DNA of 14,889 nucleotides from Anaerolineae bacterium (GCA_016929355.1 JAFGJA010000323.1:1-14889), one strand, 5' to 3'; shown: positions 8,804 through 14,889, numbered from the stretch's first letter. Translations and numbers: made by a program. Notes: a model not told the origin generated them from the sequence alone.

Positions 8804-8810
8804 AAGGAGA
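8804..8810 (+). promoter_or_regulatory. Ribosome binding site fixing the start of the first GldG-like gene
   Basis: AAGGAGA lies 8 nt before the ATG at 8819. The open frame extends upstream to a TTG at 8639 inside the propeller gene, but only the ATG at 8819 has a ribosome binding site and begins a protein with a signal peptide. Confidence 0.85.
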
Positions 8811-8818
8811 CTAGAATT

Positions 8819-9946
8819 ATGCCCCGCAAAGCGCTGCTTATCACGTTCATTGGTTCGCTGGCGGTCATCATCATGGTGGCAGCCAGTATGCCTGCTACAC
8901 CCCATGCTGCTGCCGATCAACTGCTGCAAGGTGTGCCGCGACTGGATGGTTATCGTATCTACTTCTCGGAATCTGCCGGGGAAGCCAGCCGCTTTGATCG
9001 CACCACCGAGGGTCTATCACGCTTTGCCGGACTGCTCGAACTGCAAGGGGCACAGCTTTATACCTTAGAATGGCGTAATGGCATTCCCGCCGACGCTGAC
9101 CTGATTGTGATCGCCGGGTTGGGCGGCGATCTGAATGCCCAGTATACCGCGTGGCTGTGGGATTATTTGCAGGATGGCGGACGCCTGTTATTCCTCGTAG
9201 ACCCCCGCATCGGAAAGACCGGCATCGCCAGCGCGAGCGGCATCTTTGAATTGTTATGGACGGATATGGGGCTGCGCGGGCGCAATGATCTGGTCATGGC
9301 CGAAAGCGGCGAAACGATTGAGGTCATTCCCCCAACGCCGCGCGCGGCCAGAGATCAAGCCACGCCCACCCCGCCGCCGCCCGTCAGCGTGCCGCGCATG
9401 ATCACGCAATTTGCCACTGGCAATATCAACGCCAGCCATCCGATAGGGGCCGGGTTCACCGATACACTTACGTTTTTTGGCGCGCGCTCGCTCGAATCCG
9501 ATGAAGCGCCCCGCCAATCCCAGGTCACATCGCTGGTCTTCACCGACTCCAATTTCTACGGCGAAACTGACTTCACCACCTACTTGAGTACGGGCTATGT
9601 CGAATATAACATCGGGACGGACACCGGGCGCGGCAATCTGGTCTTGGCTTCCGCGCTGGAAAATACGGTCACGGGCACACGCATGATCTTCATTGGGGAT
9701 CGTCAGTTTGCGCTCAACGGCTACGGGCTGCAAACATCCCCTTCGTATAGCGGATCATTTTTGTATCCGGGCAATGTGCGCTTTTTACTGCGGGCGGCGG
9801 CCTGGCTGCTGGATGCGGATATGACGGATACGGTGGAACTGACCTTCCCCACACCGGGACCCACCAGCACGCCGACGATCACGCCATCGCCAACACCACT
9901 ACCCACCGCGACACCCGTCCCTGACGCGGGCGAATCCGGCAGCTAA
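8819..9946 (+). CDS. Exported GldG/DUF4350-like protein with Pro/Thr-rich tail
   Basis: 375-aa protein with a signal peptide (about 1-32, PHAAA before DQ). The mature part resembles the extracytoplasmic domain of GldG-type ABC transporter accessory proteins and DUF4350: a strand and acidic turn (ADLIVIAG, 93-100), then YLQDGGRLLFLVDP (116-129), and near the end MIFIGDRQFALNGYG (289-303), matching the usual GDSDF-N motif. Residues 345-368 form a Pro/Thr/Ser-rich tail. GldG-like proteins normally end in a membrane helix and sit beside ABC ATPase and permease genes; here there is neither, so it is probably a secreted protein that keeps only the soluble fold. The next gene, 33 bp downstream, is a paralogue. 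The first gene's tail corresponds to the point where the paralogue continues into extra domains. The ligand is unknown, and the family call rests on motif resemblance. Confidence 0.72.
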   Translation: MPRKALLITFIGSLAVIIMVAASMPATPHAAADQLLQGVPRLDGYRIYFSESAGEASRFDRTTEGLSRFAGLLELQGAQLYTLEWRNGIPADADLIVIAGLGGDLNAQYTAWLWDYLQDGGRLLFLVDPRIGKTGIASASGIFELLWTDMGLRGRNDLVMAESGETIEVIPPTPRAARDQATPTPPPPVSVPRMITQFATGNINASHPIGAGFTDTLTFFGARSLESDEAPRQSQVTSLVFTDSNFYGETDFTTYLSTGYVEYNIGTDTGRGNLVLASALENTVTGTRMIFIGDRQFALNGYGLQTSPSYSGSFLYPGNVRFLLRAAAWLLDADMTDTVELTFPTPGPTSTPTITPSPTPLPTATPVPDAGESGS

Positions 9947-9979
9947 CCGCGCATACCGCGAGAAAGCAGAGACAGCCCT

Positions 9980-11683
9980 ATGATGCGTCGCTGGCATCTT
10001 TCACTTATGCTGCTGGTGCTGGTAGCCGGTTTGCTCCTGCCGGTCAGGATGGGTTATGCGCAAGACACGCCGCCAGTGGTGGTGTTCATTGAAGATACAC
10101 GCTTGCGTACCGCCTCGCTGCTGGATCAGGGACCGGATGGCATCACCCAACTCGAACAGGTCTTCAAAAACCTGGGAGCCACTACGCGCTGGTTAAAATT
10201 GGATGAGCCACTGCCCGAAAATACGCAAGTCGTGGTGCTCATTCGCCCCCTGACCGCCCTGCCGACCACCTTGCTGGCGCGCATCTGGCGGCATCTGGCG
10301 CGCGGCGGGCATCTGCTGTTAGCGATGGACCCTTCCGGCTTACCCACCGTGCGCGGTGAAGGCACAGTCACCACCCAGACCGACGCGATGAATTCGGGGT
10401 TAGGGATATTGTTAAACCTGTTCTACGGGATTCAACTGGAAAACACCCTGTTAACCGAACCCTGGTTCGCCAATTCGACGCTCACCAATCAAAATACCAC
10501 GTTCCTGACCACCACCGCCGAAACTGTCGTTGCCCATCCCGTCACAGCGCCACTGGCGCAATTCAGTTTGCCGGTGCAAACCTGGGGCGCGCGTTCGATC
10601 CATGTCGAGCCATTTGGCACGAGCAACTATGCCACACCGTTGATCTACACCGAAACGGCCTATGGCGAAACAAATACCCGTGTTTTCCCCCAACGCAACC
10701 GGGACTCCGATCCGCTTGAGTTTAACGTGAACGCGGATGCGCAAGGCCGCTTATTTGTTGGCGCACTGGCGGAAAATACGGTCCTCCATTCGCGCGTCGT
10801 GGTATTTGGTGATTCGGAAATGGTCCAGAATGGGTATGGCATGGCCCTTGATCTGGATGGGACCCCACTCTATCCCGGCAACCAACTCCTGATCGCGCGC
10901 AGTGCGGCCTGGCTGCTCGAACTGCCGGAAGACACATGGCCGACGTTGGGCAGCAACTACACGCAACTGGCGCTCGATGGTCAGGCTGATGAATGGGGTG
11001 ATGTGCCAACGCTGTTTGAAGACCCGGCAGACGATGCTGCGGCGAACTACGACATTCAAGCGATCCGCGCGTTTCGGGATGACAGTTTCCTGTATCTCAC
11101 GGTTGAAACTACCGGCGCGCCCACGCACGATACGCGGTTATCACTCGATCTGGAAACGACCTCTGATGGCGTGATCGATCTCACTCTGCTGATCACCCCG
11201 GATCAGGCGATCTGGAGCAATCAAACCGAAACCCGTGTGCCGATCCCGGATGGGCAGTTGGTCATGGGGGATGGGATCGAAGTCCGATTGCCGTTGCGCG
11301 TCGTGACGGAAGGTGCAGTGATCAGCAATATTTGCCTTGCGGACAGCCGCGTCGCGGAATCCATGCCGCCCATTGATTGTGCCGGTGAAACGCCGGGCAT
11401 CATCCCGGTAGTCAATACGGAAGCGCCGGTTGAAGTCTACTTTCCGCCGGGGCCGCGCGCGACTGTGACCACGCTGCAAGCGAGTGTGAATATCCGCACT
11501 GCACCCAATTCAGACGCCGGAGTGATCGATCTGGCCCCACACGGACGCCTTTTTGCCGTAACCGGACGCACGGCGCTTGGGGATTGGATTCAGGTGAGCA
11601 ATGGCGCGTATACCGGGTGGATGGCCGATTTCCTGGTGTATCTCAACAGTCCGTTGTCAAATATCTTGATTGCGACGGAGTAA
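9980..11683 (+). CDS. Exported GldG/DUF4350-like protein with CBM9-like and SH3b domains
   Basis: 567-aa secreted paralogue of the preceding gene product. A signal peptide (about 1-27, GYA before QDT) is followed by the GldG/DUF4350-like domain (about 31-315), with HLARGGHLLLAMDP (105-118) and VVVFGDSEMVQNGYG (273-287). The shared motif ENTV, the GYG, the LYPGN and the AAWLL runs all recur in the neighbour. Residues 329-470 begin LALDGQADEWGDVP and resemble a CBM9/DOMON-type sandwich that may bind carbohydrate. Residues 499-555 form a bacterial SH3 domain (SVNIRTAPNSDAG ... GWMADFLVY), often used to bind peptidoglycan or peptides. No membrane helix or sorting signal follows, so retention may rest on these domains. 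The ribosome binding site is weak, with two tandem ATG codons (9980 and 9983). The 33-bp gap to the upstream gene suggests one transcript and coupled translation. Confidence 0.75.
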   Translation: MMRRWHLSLMLLVLVAGLLLPVRMGYAQDTPPVVVFIEDTRLRTASLLDQGPDGITQLEQVFKNLGATTRWLKLDEPLPENTQVVVLIRPLTALPTTLLARIWRHLARGGHLLLAMDPSGLPTVRGEGTVTTQTDAMNSGLGILLNLFYGIQLENTLLTEPWFANSTLTNQNTTFLTTTAETVVAHPVTAPLAQFSLPVQTWGARSIHVEPFGTSNYATPLIYTETAYGETNTRVFPQRNRDSDPLEFNVNADAQGRLFVGALAENTVLHSRVVVFGDSEMVQNGYGMALDLDGTPLYPGNQLLIARSAAWLLELPEDTWPTLGSNYTQLALDGQADEWGDVPTLFEDPADDAAANYDIQAIRAFRDDSFLYLTVETTGAPTHDTRLSLDLETTSDGVIDLTLLITPDQAIWSNQTETRVPIPDGQLVMGDGIEVRLPLRVVTEGAVISNICLADSRVAESMPPIDCAGETPGIIPVVNTEAPVEVYFPPGPRATVTTLQASVNIRTAPNSDAGVIDLAPHGRLFAVTGRTALGDWIQVSNGAYTGWMADFLVYLNSPLSNILIATE

Positions 11684-11708
11684 TTTTCCCCTGTCTGTTG
11701 ATAGAGCG

Positions 11709-11771
11709 GTAGGGGAGCACCAATGTGTGCTCCCCTATACGATACGGGCCGACACGCTGGTCGGCCCCTAC
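11709..11771. repeat. Composite two-hairpin GTAGGGG palindromic element
   Basis: 63-bp element with terminal inverted repeats GTAGGGG (11709-11715) and CCCCTAC (11765-11771). It contains hairpin one (11-bp perfect stem, 11710-11720 with 11727-11737, 6-nt loop) and hairpin two (8-bp perfect stem GGGCCGAC/GTCGGCCC, 11746-11753 with 11760-11767, 6-nt loop). The half at 11746-11771 matches 14856-14881 in inverted orientation at 25 of 26 positions. It fills the space between two convergent genes and probably acts as a bidirectional terminator or RNA stabiliser, though it lacks T-tracts. Its right end supplies the stop codon of the M1 peptidase gene. Confidence 0.88.
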
Positions 11772-13516
11772 TCCCCCGCCACACTCAACCCCATCGCGGG
11801 AATATCCGGCATGACCGGATCGTACAACCACGACTCGAAGAAATTCGCCAAATCCGCGCCACTCACATCTTCCGCAGTGGCGATAAAATCCGCCGTTGTC
11901 GCGTTACCATACGCGAACTGATCGCAATAGGTGCGCAAAATCTCGAAAAAGACATCGTCGCCCACTTCCAGACGCAGCGCGTGCAGCAGCAGCGCCCCCC
12001 GCAGATAAAGCCCCCGGTTAAACAGATCGCGCGGGACCGGATCACCCGGCGGCACATACTGGCTGTGCGGGATCGTGGGCCGTTCGTCCATCTGATCGTA
12101 TATGCCCAACAGCGTGAACAGTTCATCCATCTCCGCACTTTTGAGCGTCACCCGGTCAACCGGCAAAAGTTTGAGATACGTGAGCAACTGCGTGCCTGAC
12201 ATCGATTCCGGCGGCAGCAGCGCCGTTTGTTGGGCAATCGCGGCCTCATCCTGCGTGCCACTCAGCAGCAGTTCGGTGACGCGCATCACGTTACTGGTCG
12301 GCAGCGTAATGTCCGCAAGCGGCATCGCTTCGACCAGACCGAGAATTTGGTCGTGCGTGATGTCCAGCGTATAGCGGCGCGCGTCGGCAGCGATCAATTC
12401 GTAATTATCCGTGATCCGGCGCTCTAATGTTGCTTCCCCCAAGATATGCTCAAACCACAGCCACGACGCATAGGTCGCAAAGCCTTCATTGAGCCACATA
12501 TCCCGCCACGTAGATAGACTCACGCTGTCGCCGAACCATTGGTGCGCTAATTCGTGAGCGATCACTTCTTCCATCCCCCCCACGCTGCCGATCACCCGAT
12601 CCGCGCCGAACAGCGATAGCGTTTGCGTTTCCAGCGCGAAGCCCAGCGATGCATCGACCACCACCACGCCATACGCCTCGAACGGATAGGGGCCGAAGGT
12701 GTCGTTATAAAACGCGATCATGTCGCTGGTATTCATAAAATTGAATTCGGCAATATCCGCCACGCGCGGCGGGTAATAGTTACGGATCGGCAGTCCGTCC
12801 GGGCCTTCTTCGGTCTGGATCACAAAATCACCAATGGCGACGATCACGAGGTAGCTGGCAATGGGATCGCGCGCTGCCCACAGATAGGTAATCGTGCCAT
12901 CGTCGTGCGCAATCGTATCTTGCAGCACGCCATTCGCCGCCACGACATAGGGATCGTCCACCGTGATCGCAAACGAATAAGTCGCTTTGTCCAGGGGATG
13001 ATCATTCACCGGATACCAGCCCGCAGCCCCGGCGGGTTCGCTGGCGACAAACACCCCCTCGCCGTAATTGACCCACCCGATCAGGTTCGGCATATTCGCC
13101 AAGCCAAGCCCGCGCGGTTCGCCGCTATAGTGTACGCTGATCGTAAATTCTTCCCCGGTGACGAGTGGCTCAGCCGGAGTCACGGTCAATTCATGATCGT
13201 TGTGATCCCAGGTCGCAGGCTGGTCATTGATCACAATGGCGGCAATGTCGAACCCGGCAAAATCGAGGTTAAAGGCGCGTAGATCGTGCAAGGCTTGCGC
13301 GGTGATCGTCACCTGACCCTCAATGAGATTGGCCGCGACATCCACATCCAGATCGAGCGCATAATGCAGCGTGTCATAGCCCCCATTACCGAGGGCGGGA
13401 TAAAACGAATCGCCAATGCTGGCCGATCCCACATCAGGATCAGGTTCTTCCGCAATGGCGATCTGCGCGCCCATGAGCGCGAGGATAAGCAGCACAAGCG
13501 TACACCGGCGTAACAT
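11768..13516 (-). CDS. Exported M1-family zinc metallopeptidase (aminopeptidase N-like)
   Basis: 582-aa secreted zinc peptidase that would release N-terminal residues from peptides outside the cytoplasm. An N-terminal signal peptide (about 1-22, ending AIA before EEPDPD) precedes the beta-sandwich domain. The thermolysin-like domain has HELAH (321-325) and, 18 residues on, the third zinc ligand E344 in NEGFATY: the canonical HEXXH-x18-E. The GAMEN-like exopeptidase motif appears as GFALETQT (292-299). The catalytic Tyr is probably Y504 in GLYLRGALLLH. Spacing from E344 to that Tyr is 160 residues against about 60-65 in well-known M1 enzymes, so roughly 100 residues are inserted. The open frame reaches 13570, but the ATG at 13516 has AAAGGAG 6 nt upstream and lies downstream of a TATAAT. 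The stop codon TAG lies in the GTAGGGG end of a repeat. It has the M1 core only, without the long helical C-terminal domain of PepN. Confidence 0.9.
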   Translation of the reverse strand: MLRRCTLVLLILALMGAQIAIAEEPDPDVGSASIGDSFYPALGNGGYDTLHYALDLDVDVAANLIEGQVTITAQALHDLRAFNLDFAGFDIAAIVINDQPATWDHNDHELTVTPAEPLVTGEEFTISVHYSGEPRGLGLANMPNLIGWVNYGEGVFVASEPAGAAGWYPVNDHPLDKATYSFAITVDDPYVVAANGVLQDTIAHDDGTITYLWAARDPIASYLVIVAIGDFVIQTEEGPDGLPIRNYYPPRVADIAEFNFMNTSDMIAFYNDTFGPYPFEAYGVVVVDASLGFALETQTLSLFGADRVIGSVGGMEEVIAHELAHQWFGDSVSLSTWRDMWLNEGFATYASWLWFEHILGEATLERRITDNYELIAADARRYTLDITHDQILGLVEAMPLADITLPTSNVMRVTELLLSGTQDEAAIAQQTALLPPESMSGTQLLTYLKLLPVDRVTLKSAEMDELFTLLGIYDQMDERPTIPHSQYVPPGDPVPRDLFNRGLYLRGALLLHALRLEVGDDVFFEILRTYCDQFAYGNATTADFIATAEDVSGADLANFFESWLYDPVMPDIPAMGLSVAGE

Positions 13517-13522
13517 AGCTGG

Positions 13523-13529
13523 CTCCTTT
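13523..13529 (-). promoter_or_regulatory. Ribosome binding site fixing the M1 peptidase start
   Basis: AAAGGAG on the minus strand, 6 nt before the ATG at 13516. The upstream in-frame ATG at 13570 has no Shine-Dalgarno and would put 18 non-signal residues before the hydrophobic signal sequence. Confidence 0.85.
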
Positions 13530-13549
13530 ACGTTAACGACTGTTGCTTC

Positions 13550-13579
13550 ATTATACGCAGCCACGCTCATTTTGGTGAA
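13550..13579 (-). promoter_or_regulatory. Probable sigma70-type promoter of the M1 peptidase gene
   Basis: On the minus strand TTCACC (13574-13579), 18 bp, then a perfect TATAAT (13550-13555). The -35 matches 4 of 6. Transcription would start near 13543, giving a leader of about 27 nt. It lies in the 76-bp gap after the methyltransferase gene, so the peptidase could be transcribed alone as well as by read-through. Confidence 0.6.
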
Positions 13580-13592
13580 TGTAAGGATCGGA

Positions 13593-14645
13593 TTACACTA
13601 ACGCCGCCTGAACATCGTGTAACATGGTAAACGCCGCGTCCGCGATCTCCGGTGTGGCGGGACCGAGTCCGCAAGCCGGTACGAGTAAACTCCGGTGCGC
13701 GAGTTCGTCAATCGTGATCGTGACGCCGCGCGCCGCCGCCTTTTCGCTGATCAGGGCGAGTCCGTCCTGCAACTTTTGCGCGACCTGCGCCGCCGTGACG
13801 TTATAAATTTCGGCGGTATTGGGCACAATACCCCACGCAACGACGCCGCCGCGATCCAGAAACGCGCGCAGTTCCGCCGGGTACAGCGCGAGATTATCCA
13901 GGTAGCCGTAAGCATCCAGATTCAGAATATCCACTGACGTTTCGAGCAGCACACCCCAATCGGTATTGGCGCAGCAATGCACCCCCGCCAACGCCCCTTC
14001 CGCATGAATCGCCTCGAAGACTTCATCCAGCAGCGCAATCGCCTGTTCGCGGCTCAAGCTAATGAACGCCGAGCCAAACGAAGCCATATACGGCTCATCC
14101 ACAAAAATGATCACGTTCGGCTTGACGGCGCGTAACTGCTGCGCCTGCCAGCGCGCATTCATTGCTGCGTTTTTGACGATCACGTCCGCCAGCAGGTCAT
14201 GATACAGAATCGAGCGCAAATCCTGATCGACCACCGTTAAGCCCAGGCTCACCGGGCCTGTGACCTGCCCTTTTGCCCATTCGCCGGGAGTCGTTTTGAG
14301 CGCATCGAGCATGGTGAAAAATCCGGCGGCGTATTCCGGTGTGAGGCCAAACGCGGCGAAATCCTCCGCCAGATAGCGCTCGTAGAAGCGTTCGAGATCG
14401 GGTGTCAGATCGCCAGTGGTATCGACGGTGATCTTCTCGTTGGCTTCATCCAACACGACGCGCGGCAAACCGGCGCTGTACTGCACATACATATTTTCCT
14501 TGAATGTGCGCCGCACCATCTGCGGCCACGCGGGAATATCCAGCGCAGCCGCGATCTTGGCGCTGATCCCGTCCACCGCAGGATGGGGCACGCTGCCGAC
14601 ATGCGTCGTCAAAAAATGGGGGGCAAAATGTGGTTTGTCCGTCAT
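13593..14645 (-). CDS. Core-MetE/UROD-like zinc methyltransferase
   Basis: 350-aa cytoplasmic protein matching only the C-terminal catalytic half of cobalamin-independent methionine synthase (full MetE is about 750 residues). Near the N-terminus, THVGSVP (14-20) corresponds to the IGSFP substrate segment. FVDEP (181-185) corresponds to the MetE DEP motif whose Asp contacts the homocysteine amino group. H223-x-C225 and C325 (PACGLG) correspond to three of the four zinc ligands. The fourth, a Glu in MetE, seems to be Asp244 (LNLDAYGY), by my hand alignment. Short core-MetE enzymes that take methyl groups from methylcobalamin are known from Dehalococcoides (Chloroflexota), so a methionine-forming or other thiol methyl-transfer role is plausible. 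Other UROD/MetE-like proteins act on different methyl donors, so the substrate is open. AAGAGGAG about 11 nt upstream supports the start. The M1 peptidase follows after 76 bp. Confidence 0.82.
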   Translation of the reverse strand: MTDKPHFAPHFLTTHVGSVPHPAVDGISAKIAAALDIPAWPQMVRRTFKENMYVQYSAGLPRVVLDEANEKITVDTTGDLTPDLERFYERYLAEDFAAFGLTPEYAAGFFTMLDALKTTPGEWAKGQVTGPVSLGLTVVDQDLRSILYHDLLADVIVKNAAMNARWQAQQLRAVKPNVIIFVDEPYMASFGSAFISLSREQAIALLDEVFEAIHAEGALAGVHCCANTDWGVLLETSVDILNLDAYGYLDNLALYPAELRAFLDRGGVVAWGIVPNTAEIYNVTAAQVAQKLQDGLALISEKAAARGVTITIDELAHRSLLVPACGLGPATPEIADAAFTMLHDVQAALV

Positions 14646-14692
14646 CCGTGATCAATCTCCTCTTGAAAATCAAAAGCAATGGGACGCAGATT

Positions 14693-14717
14693 AAAAAACT
14701 AATGCGCTTTAGAGCGC
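14693..14717 (-). terminator. Possible terminator-like hairpin upstream of the methyltransferase gene
   Basis: On the minus strand a 5-bp GC-rich stem with a 4-nt loop (GCGCT CTAA AGCGC, 14704-14717) is followed after 5 nt by six T residues (14693-14698). It is weak and would act on transcription entering from the right, or as a leader attenuator, since it ends about 50 nt before the ATG at 14645. Confidence 0.3.
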
Positions 14718-14723
14718 CGTTTG

Positions 14724-14814
14724 ACCCCACCCTAAATTCCTCCCCACAGGCAGGGAGGGACTTCACAACACTCCCTTCCCCTGCTTGCGGGGGAAGGGCT
14801 GGGGATGGGGGTTT
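14724..14814. repeat. C/G-rich two-hairpin interspersed repeat
   Basis: About 90 bp with two hairpins: CCTCCC (14739-14744) with GGGAGG (14753-14758), and CCCTTCCCC (14773-14781) with GGGGAAGGG (14790-14798). C-rich (ACCCCACCC) and G-rich (GGGGATGGGGGT) flanks are roughly complementary. I recognise the general type as a non-coding intergenic repeat that turns up in many bacterial genomes and gives a familiar false translation (PALPPQAGEG). Only one copy is present here. Confidence 0.7.
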
Positions 14815-14855
14815 ACCCTTTCTCTTATGGAGAAAACAATTCAAACGCGCACAAT

Positions 14856-14889
14856 GTAGGGGCCGACCAACGTGTCGGCCCAGGGCGAA
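14856..14889. repeat. Partial GTAGGGG-type palindromic repeat (left half)
   Basis: Begins GTAGGGGC (14856-14863). It contains an 8-bp perfect hairpin GGGCCGAC/GTCGGCCC (14860-14867 with 14874-14881, loop CAACGT), then runs into AGGGCGAA at the window end. It matches the reverse complement of 11746-11771 at 25 of 26 positions. The last 15 bases equal the first 15 of the window. Confidence 0.85.

Noticed and set aside
8639..8818. 60-residue N-terminal extension of the first GldG-like protein from a TTG
   Set aside because: It overlaps the propeller gene and the terminator, is very basic, and would bury the signal peptide that starts at the ATG with a good ribosome binding site.
13517..13570. 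18-residue extension of the M1 peptidase from the ATG at 13570
   Set aside because: No ribosome binding site, and it contains the TATAAT promoter element; the ATG at 13516 has both a Shine-Dalgarno and a signal peptide.
14446..14844. 132-aa minus-strand open frame at the right end
   Set aside because: Its N-terminal part is a translation of the C/G-rich repeat (PALPPQAGEG-type false peptide) and the rest overlaps the methyltransferase gene in another frame.
1..14889. Possibility that the window is a small circular plasmid
   Set aside because: No replication, partition or mobilisation genes, and the end overlap is only 15 bp inside an interspersed repeat; reported as an open question, not as a feature.

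Overview
This window looks like part of a chromosome from an uncultured member of the Chloroflexota, most likely class Anaerolineae. That is an inference from gene content, not from a marker gene. The pointers are a DUF4012 membrane protein, an exported protein joining an N-terminal module, an SH3-like domain, a FecR-like region and a TolB-type propeller, a Pro/Thr-rich tail, a stand-alone core-MetE-like protein, and short GTAGGGG-ended palindromic repeats. There are no rRNA, tRNA, CRISPR, transposase, phage or replication genes.

Layout. Positions 1-50 are half of a palindromic repeat. Three minus-strand genes follow. In transcription order they are a DUF4012 membrane-anchored protein (3826-5856), a membrane-bound nucleotide-sugar 4,6-dehydratase of the WbpM/CapD type (1739-3652) with a clear intrinsic terminator at 1668-1706, and a soluble GAF-domain histidine kinase (181-1584) with its own terminator hairpin at 122-155. 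A 579-bp divergent intergenic region (5857-6435) carries a near-consensus sigma70 promoter (TTGACG-N18-TATAAT). It drives a plus-strand block of three exported proteins: a 765-aa SH3/FecR-like/TolB-propeller protein (6436-8733), then two tandem GldG/DUF4350-like paralogues (8819-9946 and 9980-11683). The second paralogue has gained a CBM9-like domain and a C-terminal SH3b domain. An intrinsic terminator (8760-8787) sits between the first and second of these genes.

A composite two-hairpin repeat (11709-11771) separates this block from two minus-strand genes that converge on it: an exported M1-family metallopeptidase (11768-13516) and, upstream of it, a core-MetE/UROD-like methyltransferase (13593-14645). 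The last 3 bases of the peptidase gene, its TAG stop, lie inside the repeat. The right end (14690-14889) holds a terminator-like hairpin, a C/G-rich two-hairpin repeat and the other half of a GTAGGGG element.

How the genes fit together. The left block concerns envelope polysaccharide (nucleotide-sugar modification plus a DUF4012 protein), with an orphan sensor kinase beside it. The central block encodes three secreted proteins that share domain types and probably act at or outside the cell surface; their function is unknown. The right block is a secreted peptidase and a methyl-transfer enzyme with no obvious functional link.

The most unusual signals are the modular palindromic elements, their overlap with the peptidase stop codon, the identical 15 bp at both ends of the window, a roughly 100-residue insertion in the M1 catalytic domain, and the tandem secreted GldG-like pair with no ABC transporter partner. 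I did not find a clear-cut new defence or mobile system.
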